In this document: positions 32,215-39,715 of the stretch, one piece after another
How positions within the stretch are numbered: the stretch's first letter is position 1
Layout of the letters: the number at the start of each line of letters is the position of its first letter
NCBI RefSeq assembly: GCF_019443745.1
Contig: NZ_CP050948.1
Location: 4,840,001 to 4,904,000, forward strand
Length of the DNA: 64,000 nt
Origin: Iamia sp. SCSIO 61187
GTDB taxonomy: Bacteria > Actinomycetota > Acidimicrobiia > Acidimicrobiales > Iamiaceae
Direction of reading: 5' to 3'
The notes under the pieces: generated by a model
Told to the model about the DNA's origin: nothing
What the model saw: the letters and a program-made list of their open reading frames with translations, nothing else
Databases searched by the model: none
Program-made: the position numbers and the translations under genes

Positions 32215-33402
32215 ATGGGTGTCATGTTCGAGGCGCTCGCCACCACCATCGATGACCTGGACATCCCGGTCGACGGCGACGCCCTCGAAGAGGCCCTGTT
32301 CCTGCGTGATCGCCTCGACGCCAAGATCTCCCAGGCGGTGGGGTCCTTCGAGGCCACCAACGAGCACGACACCGCCGAGGGCTGCCCGACGATGGCCACC
32401 TGGCTGCGGGTCAAGGGGCGGACGACCGCCCACGACGCCCAGCGGATGGCCAAGACCGCCGGCCGCCTCGGCCACCTCCCGAGCCTGCAGACGGCGTGGC
32501 TCGACGGTTCGCTCTCGGGTGGGCACGTCGCCGCAGTGGTGGCGAACCTGAACGACCGCACCGCACCGCTGTTCCAAGACGACGAGGACAACCTCGTCCG
32601 CGTGTTGGGCGAGCTCGACGTCACCGGGGCCGTTGTCGCCATGAAGACCTGGGCGGCGATGGCCAAGGAGACCCTCGACGACGAGCCGTCTGGTGAACCC
32701 GACCCGGACCGCTCCGCCCACCTCTCACCCACCCTGTCCGGGGGCCGGCTGGACGCGAACCTCGAACCCGAGGCCTTCCACGCCGCCCAAGCCGCCCTCC
32801 GGCTGGTGATGGGTCGCCGCTCCGACGACGACGAGCGCACCCCCACCCAACGCCGTCACGACGGCCTGGCCGAGATCTTCAACCACTTCCTCGACCACCA
32901 GTCCGACCACAAGGGCGGACGGCACCGCCCCCACGTCAACATCACCATCGGCTTCGAGGAGCTCACCTCAGGCCGCGGACAAGGGTGCTTCGACGACGGC
33001 ACCCCCATCACCGCCCACACCGCCCGCCGCCTGGCCTGTGATGCGAACATCCACCGGGTCATCACACGCGCCGATGGCACCGTCCTCGACTACGGCCGCT
33101 CCACGCGGACGATCCCGGCCCCGTTGTTCCAGGCGCTGTGCATCAGAGACCGCGGTTGCCGGTTCCCGGGCTGCGACCGACCCGCCCACGTCACCGACGG
33201 CCACCACATCGCCGAGTGGATCGCCCACCGAGGACCCACCAACCTCCGCAACCTGGTTCTGCTGTGCCGGTACCACCACGGCGTCGTCCACCGCCCCGGC
33301 TGGACCATCGAGCTCCAACCCGACGCGACGGTGATCGTCACCGACCCCCGAGGCCGGAAGCGACGATCCCAGCCCGTCGACCGACGGGCCCTCGCCGCCT
33401 GA
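32215..33402 (+). CDS. DUF222 / HNH endonuclease-domain protein (REP13E12 type)
   Basis: This 395-residue protein has a DUF222 region (about 15-260) and a C-terminal HNH domain: CRFPGCDRPAHVTDGHHIAEW (two Cys and His-His), then NLRNLVLLCRYHHGVVH. This is the 13E12 repeat family of mycobacteria, multicopy in many actinobacteria and associated with phage insertion in M. tuberculosis. The intact HNH suggests a working nuclease, role unknown. ATG 32215 or 32224 may be used. Codon use is less GC-biased than neighbours, with a gene-free stretch before and a palindrome cluster after, suggesting acquisition. Confidence 0.9.
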   Translation: MGVMFEALATTIDDLDIPVDGDALEEALFLRDRLDAKISQAVGSFEATNEHDTAEGCPTMATWLRVKGRTTAHDAQRMAKTAGRLGHLPSLQTAWLDGSLSGGHVAAVVANLNDRTAPLFQDDEDNLVRVLGELDVTGAVVAMKTWAAMAKETLDDEPSGEPDPDRSAHLSPTLSGGRLDANLEPEAFHAAQAALRLVMGRRSDDDERTPTQRRHDGLAEIFNHFLDHQSDHKGGRHRPHVNITIGFEELTSGRGQGCFDDGTPITAHTARRLACDANIHRVITRADGTVLDYGRSTRTIPAPLFQALCIRDRGCRFPGCDRPAHVTDGHHIAEWIAHRGPTNLRNLVLLCRYHHGVVHRPGWTIELQPDATVIVTDPRGRKRRSQPVDRRALAA

Positions 33403-33416
33403 CACGCCGACCACCC

Positions 33417-33444
33417 GGTGAGCCCGCAACCGTGCGGGCTCACC
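33417..33444 (+). terminator. 12-bp hairpin after the HNH gene
   Basis: GGTGAGCCCGCA and TGCGGGCTCACC form a perfect stem with loop ACCG, 14 bases after the stop codon. Confidence 0.75.
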
Positions 33445-33450
33445 ACCGCG

Positions 33451-33479
33451 CCACGGAAGGTGCCTGGCACCATCCGTGG
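33451..33479. repeat. 14-1-14 palindrome, family copy B
   Basis: CCACGGAAGGTGCC, T, GGCACCATCCGTGG: the same element as at 20731, with the right arm identical and one arm mismatch. The mismatch shows the sequence, not only the hairpin, is shared. Confidence 0.75.
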
Positions 33480-33482
33480 CTC

Positions 33483-33500
33483 TGCTCACCGCGGTGAGCA
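33483..33500. repeat. Perfect 18-bp palindrome
   Basis: TGCTCACCGCGGTGAGCA is fully self-complementary without a loop. It is the third palindrome in 84 bases between the HNH gene and the citrate synthase 3' end. Its shape suits a protein-binding site or a recombination target more than a terminator. Confidence 0.55.
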
Positions 33501-33519
33501 CGGCGAGCCCCGGGCACCC

Positions 33520-34713
33520 TCAGCGGGGGCCGGTGTAGACGGCGCGGGCCCGGTAGCGGAGGCGGTGGCGGGCCTCCTCGCGGGCGTGGGCGATCCACCC
33601 CGCCGTGCGGGCCACGGCGAAGACCACCTCCGCCGCCCCCGCGACCATGTCACCGGCGTCGAGGACGGCGCCGAGGGCCAGGTCGGCGTTGCGCGGGGCG
33701 AGGCGCCGTCGCTCCATCTCGGCCACCACGGCCGCCACCGCGGCCCGGCGGGCGGGCGGGGCCACGCCCGGCAGGAGGGCGAGGAGCGGCTCGGTGCGGG
33801 GATCGACGGTCTCGTAGACGGCGTGGCCGACGCCGGGCACCCCACCCGCCGTCGTGGCCGCCTCGACCGCCTCCGCCGCGCCCCGCTCGCGGGCGTCGGC
33901 GAGCAGGGCCCGCACCGGCTCGGCGGCGGCGCCGTGGAGCGGCCCCGACAAGGTGGCCAGACCGGCGAGGAGGGCCGCCTCGAGCCCGGCCCCGGTGGAG
34001 GTCGCCACCCGCACCGCCAGCGTGGAGGTGGCCAGCTCGTGGTCGGCGAAGGCGACGAGGGTGGCGTCGAGCAGGCCCACCGCGGCCGGCGTCGCTCGCC
34101 GGGGGCTCACCCGCGCCCAGAGCTGGGCCGCCACCGACCCCCGACGGGGGCCGCTCGGCGGGGGGCCCACGACGGGCAGGGCGGCGACCATGGTGGCGAC
34201 GAGGGTCCGGGCGTCGTCAGGCGACCGGGACCCGGCGTCGGCCCCGGCCCCGAGGGCGGCCACGGCGACCCGCAGCCGGGCACCGGGGGCGACGTCGTCC
34301 GGGAGGCCGGCCTGGGCCGCGACCGCGACCCGCAGCCGGTCGGGGTCCGCCGCCCAGCCCCGCTCGGGCTCGCCCCGGTCGTCGCCGCTCCACAGCCACG
34401 CCGCAGTGCGCTCGTAGCTCCACCGGCCGACGAGGTCGCCGACGGGGACGCCGCGGTAGGACAGGCGGCCGGCTGGCTCGAGCCGGGTGATCTCGGTGTC
34501 GATGGTGACCTCGAACCGCCCCGGCCGTCGGCCGCGGGCGGTGCGCCGGGCCAGCTCGGCGACCTGGTCGGGGTCGTAGCGGCTGCGGCCGTCCTGGCGC
34601 ACCGACGTCAGCAGGCCCCGGCTGACGTAGGCGTAGAGGGTCTGGGGCCGCACGCCGAGGCGCTCGCACGCCTGGCGGCTCGTGAGCCACCTCTCGACCG
34701 GGACCGTCGCCAC
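33520..34713 (-). CDS. Citrate synthase-family protein with N-terminal HTH
   Basis: The 397-residue protein opens with a MerR-type/excisionase helix-turn-helix (residues about 8-50: LTSRQACERLGVRPQTLYAYVSRGLL), followed by a citrate synthase-like domain. The active-site His residues are in GPLHGAA (about 260) and GVGHAVY (about 300) and the Asp region in RNADLALGA (about 345). HTH-citrate synthases are known in Actinobacteria; whether they catalyse, regulate or both is not settled. A perfect 16-bp palindrome lies between its GTG start and the divergent DUF2332 gene, suggesting it binds there. Confidence 0.9.
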   Translation of the reverse strand: MATVPVERWLTSRQACERLGVRPQTLYAYVSRGLLTSVRQDGRSRYDPDQVAELARRTARGRRPGRFEVTIDTEITRLEPAGRLSYRGVPVGDLVGRWSYERTAAWLWSGDDRGEPERGWAADPDRLRVAVAAQAGLPDDVAPGARLRVAVAALGAGADAGSRSPDDARTLVATMVAALPVVGPPPSGPRRGSVAAQLWARVSPRRATPAAVGLLDATLVAFADHELATSTLAVRVATSTGAGLEAALLAGLATLSGPLHGAAAEPVRALLADARERGAAEAVEAATTAGGVPGVGHAVYETVDPRTEPLLALLPGVAPPARRAAVAAVVAEMERRRLAPRNADLALGAVLDAGDMVAGAAEVVFAVARTAGWIAHAREEARHRLRYRARAVYTGPR

Positions 34714-34731
34714 CCGGCCAGCCTATTGATC

Positions 34732-34747
34732 TGGTCAACGTTGACCA
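34732..34747. promoter_or_regulatory. Perfect 16-bp palindrome between divergent starts
   Basis: TGGTCAACGTTGACCA is fully self-complementary and lies 18 bases before the HTH-citrate synthase start and 28 bases before the DUF2332 start. It is the natural operator for an HTH protein controlling both genes. Confidence 0.75.
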
Positions 34748-34775
34748 TCTCGTGGTTCAGGGGGAGGGTGGCGCC

Positions 34776-35873
34776 GTGGACCTCGCCGCTGCCGACCTGC
34801 CCGCCCTCGCCGACCTGTGGCGGTGGTGCGCGACCGAGGACTACACCGACTCGGTCCTGTACCGCGCCATCGCGGCCCGGGTCGCCGACGACCACGAGCT
34901 GATCGGCCTCACCGTCGCCGCCGGCCCGCCCCACGCCCAGTTCCCCCACGTGCTCATGGCCGCGGTCCACGAGCTGGTGCTGCTCGGCGCGGCCCCGGAC
35001 CTGGCCGCGCACTACGGAGGCGACGCGCCGGGCGACCCCTTCCCCGCCTTCCGGGCGACCTGCCTCGCGCACCGCGAGGCCCTCCTCGCCCGCATGGCCA
35101 CCCGCTTCACCAACACCAACGAGGTGGGCCGCAGCGCGGTGATCGCCCTGGCCCTCGCCCACGTCACCGCGCCCTGGGACGCCTGGGCTCTGGTCGAGGG
35201 GGGCGCCAGCGCCGGCATCAACCTCTGCTACGACCGGTTCCACCTGGACTACGGGCCGGCCGGCACCCTCGGCGACCCCACCTCGAGCGTGCACGTCACC
35301 TGCGAGGACCGGGGCGGCGCGCTGGTCGTCCCCGACGCCCTCGCCCTGCCCCGCGAGCGGGTCGGTCTCGACCTCGACCCCGTCGACCTCACCGACGACG
35401 ACGAGCGGCGCTGGCTGCTCGCCTGCACCTGGCCCGACACCGGCCGGCTGGCCCGCACCGCCGCCGCCCACGAGCTGGTCGCGGCCGACCCGCCCCGGGT
35501 CGTGGTCGGAGACGTGGTCACCGACCTGCCCGGCCTCCTCGCCGCCACCGCCCCCGAGCTCCCGGCCGTCGTGCTGACCACCTGGGTGGTGGGCTACCTG
35601 ACGCCCGACCAGCGGGCGGCGTTCGCCGCCGGCCTGGCCGCGGCCTCGCGGACCCGACCCGTGACGTGGGTGAGCGCCGAGGGTCGCGGTGCTGTCCCGC
35701 TCGGTCCCGTCGACCTCGGCCCGCCCGACGGGGGCACCGCGCCCGGCGTGCTCGGAGCCATCTCCTACGCCGCCGGTGACCAGGTGGGCGCCGAGGTCCT
35801 CGCCGTGTGCCACCCCCACGGCCGGTGGGTCGACTGGCGGGCGCCGGGCCCGGGTGCGGGCCGAAGTGGTTGA
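34776..35873 (+). CDS. DUF2332-family protein
   Basis: The 365-residue protein is of the actinobacterial DUF2332 type: TEDYTDSVLYRAIAARVADD near the N-terminus, PHAQFPHVLMAAVHELVL (about 52-70), TNTNEVGRSAV (about 105) and a Rossmann-like core with LVEGGASAGINLCYDRF. The glycine-rich motif resembles a methyltransferase-like nucleotide site. The family has no known function. Start GTG 34776 is preferred since GGGGGAGGG lies eight bases upstream; GTG 34752 is an alternative. Control by the divergent HTH-citrate synthase is likely. Confidence 0.85.
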   Translation: MDLAAADLPALADLWRWCATEDYTDSVLYRAIAARVADDHELIGLTVAAGPPHAQFPHVLMAAVHELVLLGAAPDLAAHYGGDAPGDPFPAFRATCLAHREALLARMATRFTNTNEVGRSAVIALALAHVTAPWDAWALVEGGASAGINLCYDRFHLDYGPAGTLGDPTSSVHVTCEDRGGALVVPDALALPRERVGLDLDPVDLTDDDERRWLLACTWPDTGRLARTAAAHELVAADPPRVVVGDVVTDLPGLLAATAPELPAVVLTTWVVGYLTPDQRAAFAAGLAAASRTRPVTWVSAEGRGAVPLGPVDLGPPDGGTAPGVLGAISYAAGDQVGAEVLAVCHPHGRWVDWRAPGPGAGRSG

Positions 35874-35930
35874 GGCCGGTACCCGGCGGAAGGGAGAGCC
35901 GTACCACTCGTCACACCAGGAGCCCCTCCC

Positions 35931-36203
35931 ATGGCCATCATCGGTTTCATCGTCTTCGGTCTGATCGTCGGCGTCCTCGCCCGTCTGATCGTGCCCGGCC
36001 GCCAGCACATCAGCCTCCTGATGACCCTGGCCCTCGGCTGCGTCGGCTCCCTCATCGGCGGGGTCGTGGCCAACGCCCTCGGCACCGGCGACATGTGGGA
36101 GCTCAACTTCCTCGGGGCCGTCGTGGCCATCATCTCCGCCGCCGTCCTGGTCTTCGCCGTCTCGGCCGGGACCCGTGACCGGACCTCGTCGCTCCGCCAC
36201 TAG
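35931..36203 (+). CDS. GlsB/YeaQ/YmgE-family stress membrane protein
   Basis: This small hydrophobic protein of 90 residues has three membrane segments; GFIVFGLIVGVLARLIVPG near the N-terminus and GCVGSLIGG are family marks. Members form small membrane proteins induced by stress, with unclear function. An AGGAG site sits seven bases before the ATG. It lies between the DUF2332 and STAS genes, all on one strand, but with gaps of 57 and 82 bases, so co-transcription is not certain. Confidence 0.9.
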   Translation: MAIIGFIVFGLIVGVLARLIVPGRQHISLLMTLALGCVGSLIGGVVANALGTGDMWELNFLGAVVAIISAAVLVFAVSAGTRDRTSSLRH

Positions 36204-36285
36204 CGGACCCGGGGGCGAACATGACCCCGTCCTGGCGACGGGAGTAGGTTCTCCCGGTCCCCGACCCTCCCCGAGAAGACCCGGC

Positions 36286-36621
36286 ATGACCCTCACGATC
36301 ACCGTCGATGACCTCCGTCCCGACCTGGTCCTCATCGCCCTCGACGGCGCTGTCGACGCGGCGTCGTCGGGCGAGGTCAAGGCCGCCCTCGAGCCGTTCA
36401 CGACCCGCAGGGGCGTCATCGTGGTGCTGGACATGGGTTCGCTGGCCTTCATCGACTCGGCCGGCCTGGGCGCCCTGATCGGCGCCCAGCGGCGCCTGCG
36501 GGAGCTCGACAGCGAGCTGCGGCTCACCCGGGTGCCGTCCCACGTGGAGAAGATCCTCCACATCACGGCCCTGGACCAGGCGCTGCCCATCCACTCCGTC
36601 GAGGACGACGACGACGAGTAG
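36286..36621 (+). CDS. STAS-domain anti-sigma factor antagonist
   Basis: The 111-residue single STAS domain (SpoIIAA/RsbV type) has the phosphorylation loop FIDSAGLGAL with the likely phospho-Ser at about residue 48. Such proteins release a sigma factor from its anti-sigma kinase when dephosphorylated. No RsbW-like kinase is adjacent, so the partner must be elsewhere. The C-terminus is very acidic (VEDDDDE). The TSUP gene begins at the base after its stop, so they are probably co-transcribed. Confidence 0.9.
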   Translation: MTLTITVDDLRPDLVLIALDGAVDAASSGEVKAALEPFTTRRGVIVVLDMGSLAFIDSAGLGALIGAQRRLRELDSELRLTRVPSHVEKILHITALDQALPIHSVEDDDDE

Positions 36622-37380
36622 GTGCTGAGCCCCCTCGAGGCGCTCGCCGTCGTCGCCGCCGGCGCCGGGGCGGGCGGCGTCAACGCGGTGATCGGGTCCG
36701 GCAGCCTGATCACGTTCCCCACCCTGGTGGCCGTCGGGTACCCGGTGGTCACGGCCAACGTGTCCAACAACATCGGCCTCGTCCCCGGCTCGGTGGCCGG
36801 GGCGCTCGGCTACCGCGAGGAGCTGACCGGCCAGGGGACCCGGGCCCGGACGCTCGCCCTGGCCTCGGCCGGCGGGGGCCTCACCGGGGCGGTCGTCCTG
36901 CTGGCCCTGCCGTCGGACGTCTTCGACGCCATCGTCCCGGTCCTGGTCCTGCTGGCCTGCGTGCTGATGGCCCTCCAGCCCCGTCTGGCCAGGCAGATCG
37001 CGGCGCGCCGGGCTGACGACGCCCCCGACGTGGGCGTGGCCCCGCTGGCCATCGCCTTCGCCGCCGGGATCTACGGCGGCTACTTCGGCGCCGCCCAGGG
37101 CGTCATCCTCCTGGCCATGCTGGCGGTGTTCGTCCCCGACGACCTCCAGCGCTCGAACGCCCTGAAGAACGTGCTGGCCGGCACGGTCAACGCCGTGGCC
37201 GCGGTGATCTTCATCGTCTTCGCCGACGTGGCGTGGGAGGCGGTGGCCCTGGTGGCGGTGGGCGCCGTGATCGGCGGGGTGGTCGGGTCGCGCCTCGGGC
37301 GCAGGATCCCGCCCACCGCCCTACGGGCCGCGGTGATCGTCCTGGGCGTGGGCGTGGCCGTGCGGTTCTTCCTCACCTGA
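36622..37380 (+). CDS. TSUP-family (TauE/SafE) membrane transporter
   Basis: The 252-residue protein has about eight membrane segments in two halves. Family motifs are GVNAVIGSGSLITFPTL in the first half (about 17-33) and YGGYFGAAQGVILLAML in the second (about 152-168). TSUP proteins move sulfite, sulfoacetate or similar anions. The GTG start follows the STAS stop directly. A functional link to the STAS protein is not evident. Confidence 0.9.
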   Translation: MLSPLEALAVVAAGAGAGGVNAVIGSGSLITFPTLVAVGYPVVTANVSNNIGLVPGSVAGALGYREELTGQGTRARTLALASAGGGLTGAVVLLALPSDVFDAIVPVLVLLACVLMALQPRLARQIAARRADDAPDVGVAPLAIAFAAGIYGGYFGAAQGVILLAMLAVFVPDDLQRSNALKNVLAGTVNAVAAVIFIVFADVAWEAVALVAVGAVIGGVVGSRLGRRIPPTALRAAVIVLGVGVAVRFFLT

Positions 37381-37454
37381 CTTCGAGGCCCCGTCAGCCA
37401 GCGGCAAGGATGGTCGCACCCCCGAGGGACCACGACCGCGAGGAGGGGACCGCC

Positions 37455-38684
37455 GTGCTGGACCTGGCCGCTGCCTTCACCCCCGTCTACTTCGCCTCCA
37501 TGGGGGCCGAGCACCTCTGGCTGAAGCGCACCGCGGCCGCGGGGCGGCCCCGCTCGGCGGGCGACTACGAGCGGCGGGACACGCTCGCCAGCCTCTCCAT
37601 GGGCGTCGGCAGCCTCGTGGTGCCGGTGGTGCTCGGGAAGGTCCTGCGCCCGGTCACCCCGGGTTCGGGGCGCTGGGGCAAGGTGCTGGTCGGCACGGTC
37701 ATCGGCGCGGCGGCGGCCACGACCGTCGCCGACGTGATCGCCCGGCGCGACGAGGTGACCGAGGCCGGCGTCGTCCCGGAGCCGGCGGCCTCCGGCGACG
37801 AGCCCGTCGCGACCGTCGGTCGCGCGCGGCGCCGGCGGCTCGCCCGCCTGGCCCGCAAGGTGTCGTCCTCGGCGGGGGTCACCGCGGTGGCCGCGGGCAT
37901 GACCGCCGGGGCGACCACCTGGGCCAGCCGCACCGCCGCCGAGCGCTTCTGGGAGCGCAGCGGGCACCGCCGGGACCTCGGGACCGGTGTCCTGGCCCAC
38001 GCCGTCGCCATCTTGGGCTGGGACTTCATCTACTACTGGAACCACCGGACGATGCACGAGAGCCGGCAGATGTGGGCCGTCCACGTCGTCCACCACTCGA
38101 GCGAGCACTACAACCTCTCGACGGCCCTCCGGCAGCCGGTGGCCGACTCGTTCGGCATCGTCGCCCCCATGGGCGCCCTCAGCCTCCTCGGCGTCCGGCC
38201 GCCGCTCATCGAGACCGCACGGGCCGTCAACCTGATCTACCAGTTCTGGATCCACACCGAGACGATCCCGAAGCTGGGGTGGTTCGAAGAGGTGTTCAAC
38301 ACGGCGTCGCACCACCGGGTGCACCACGGCAGCAACCGGAAGTACCTCGACCGCAACCACGGCAGCATCCTCATCATCTGGGACCGCCTGTTCGGGACCT
38401 TCCAGCGCGAGGACGACGACGAGCCCGTCGTCTACGGCCTGACCAAGAACATCGGCACGTTCAACCCCGTCCGCATCGCCACCCACGAGCACGTCGACAT
38501 CCTCCGGGACGTGGCCGGCTCGACCACCTGGTCCGACCGCCTCGGCTTCGTCTTCCGGGGCCCGGGCTGGGCCTACCAGCGCCACACCTCGCCCGACCCC
38601 GCCCTCCGCCCCCGCGACGACGGCTCCACGGCCACCGCCCTGGAGGAGGGGCACCCGGCCGAGCCGTTCGCCGGCGTCTCCTAG
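37455..38684 (+). CDS. Sterol desaturase/fatty acid hydroxylase-family membrane protein
   Basis: The 409-residue protein has an N-terminal membrane region and the di-iron His boxes of the superfamily: YWNHRTMHE (HxxxH), VVHHSSEHYN (HxxHH-type), and HHRVHHGSNR toward the C-terminus (about 295). Members hydroxylate or desaturate lipids, or cleave ether lipids. The GTG start at 37455 has a perfect AGGAGG eight bases before it, so the upstream ATG at 37410 is rejected. It follows the TSUP gene by 74 bases. Confidence 0.9.
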   Translation: MLDLAAAFTPVYFASMGAEHLWLKRTAAAGRPRSAGDYERRDTLASLSMGVGSLVVPVVLGKVLRPVTPGSGRWGKVLVGTVIGAAAATTVADVIARRDEVTEAGVVPEPAASGDEPVATVGRARRRRLARLARKVSSSAGVTAVAAGMTAGATTWASRTAAERFWERSGHRRDLGTGVLAHAVAILGWDFIYYWNHRTMHESRQMWAVHVVHHSSEHYNLSTALRQPVADSFGIVAPMGALSLLGVRPPLIETARAVNLIYQFWIHTETIPKLGWFEEVFNTASHHRVHHGSNRKYLDRNHGSILIIWDRLFGTFQREDDDEPVVYGLTKNIGTFNPVRIATHEHVDILRDVAGSTTWSDRLGFVFRGPGWAYQRHTSPDPALRPRDDGSTATALEEGHPAEPFAGVS

Positions 38685-38738
38685 CGCTGGGCGACGGCAG
38701 GACCAGGAGCGTGGGTGACCCGCAGGGGCGGGCCGGGG

Positions 38739-39176
38739 TCAGAGCTCGAAGGTCAGGTGCCGGTTGAGGTCGCCGGTGAGGGCGACGTGGAAGCGGCGCT
38801 CGAGGAACCGCCACGCCCCGTCGGCCTCCGGCGCCACCCGGTCGACGTAGCTGCCGGTGATCATCGGCACGAGGGCGCCGGGGTCGACCGCCTGGAGGAC
38901 GAGGTAGGACGAGCGGGCGGTGATGACGCCGTCGGCGTCGGGGTCGGCGAGCCAGGTGCCGAGGACGAGGTGCGTCGTGCGGGGCGACCCGTCGTGCAGC
39001 CTCGTGATCGACCGGTAGAAGCGGGCGACGGCCTCGCTCCCCCGGGCGAGCTCGGCGCCGTGCTCGTCGCGCAGGCAGCCGTCGGCGAAGAGGGCGCCGA
39101 CCCCGTCGAAGTCGCCGGCGTCCATGCGCTCGCCGTAGCGGGCCAGCAGGGCCCGGACCCCCTCCCCGGCGTCCAC
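38739..39176 (-). CDS. SnoaL/NTF2-like protein
   Basis: The 145-residue NTF2-like domain includes RALLARYGERMDAGDFDGVGALFAD, GSEAVARFYRSITR and ITGSYVDRVAPEADGAWRFLERRF, the family pattern of a ring-hydroxylating dioxygenase small-subunit-like cone. The catalytic Tyr/Asp/His set of scytalone dehydratase-like enzymes cannot be confirmed. GTG 39176 starts four bases after the DinB-like stop, a likely two-gene operon. Confidence 0.82.
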   Translation of the reverse strand: MDAGEGVRALLARYGERMDAGDFDGVGALFADGCLRDEHGAELARGSEAVARFYRSITRLHDGSPRTTHLVLGTWLADPDADGVITARSSYLVLQAVDPGALVPMITGSYVDRVAPEADGAWRFLERRFHVALTGDLNRHLTFEL

Positions 39177-39180
39177 GGCG

Positions 39181-39687
39181 CTAGAGGTCGAGGAGGCCGC
39201 GGACGAACGCGGCCTGGCCGACGTGCTGGGCGCAGTCGTCGACCACGCTGACGAGCCGGACCCCGAGGGTGACCGGCGGGTCCCAGCGCTCGTCCACGAC
39301 CTCGTCGAGGGCGCTCGGCGTCACCGTCCCGAGGTAGGCCCGGGTCCGGGCCCAGACGGCGTCGTGGTAGCCGGTGACCGCGCCCGGCCCGTCCGGTCGC
39401 ACCCGGGCGACCTCGTCGGTCGTGTGCCCGTAGCCGACGTCGTCGGGGTCGGGATCGAGCGCGAAGCGACCGGGCCAGTCCGAGCCGACCCACACCTGCT
39501 GCTGGTCGAGGAGCTCGGCGAGGTGGTGGTCCTGCACCCGGGTGAGGTGCCAGGTCAGCCACCCGATGGGGTTGGCGCCGGCCGCCGGGCGCCGGGCCAG
39601 GTCGGCGGCCGAGAGCCCCTCCACCACGTCGTGCACGAGCGGTGCGATCCGCCCGTAGGACTCGAGCAGCAGGTCGTTGACGTCCAC
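39181..39687 (-). CDS. DinB-like / mycothiol-dependent isomerase-type four-helix protein
   Basis: The 168-residue protein has three His at the metal-site positions of the DinB/YfiT fold: WHLTRVQDHHLAEL (about 46-55) and DDCAQHVGQAAF (about 153-161). In actinobacteria this fold holds mycothiol-dependent S-transferases and the maleylpyruvate isomerase family. Mycothiol use is expected by lineage but not shown here. GTG start at 39687. It is upstream of the SnoaL-like gene with a four-base gap. Confidence 0.82.
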   Translation of the reverse strand: MDVNDLLLESYGRIAPLVHDVVEGLSAADLARRPAAGANPIGWLTWHLTRVQDHHLAELLDQQQVWVGSDWPGRFALDPDPDDVGYGHTTDEVARVRPDGPGAVTGYHDAVWARTRAYLGTVTPSALDEVVDERWDPPVTLGVRLVSVVDDCAQHVGQAAFVRGLLDL

Positions 39688-39715
39688 GGGGCCCAGCCTG
39701 CCCGATCGGTGGGGC

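Noticed and set aside
32188-32216. tRNA 3'-end-like sequence (GGGTTCGATTCCC then ...TACCA) before the HNH gene
   Set aside because: The T-loop matches but the stem is only three pairs, the distance to the CCA-like end is off by two bases, and no D or anticodon arm exists upstream. Probably chance.
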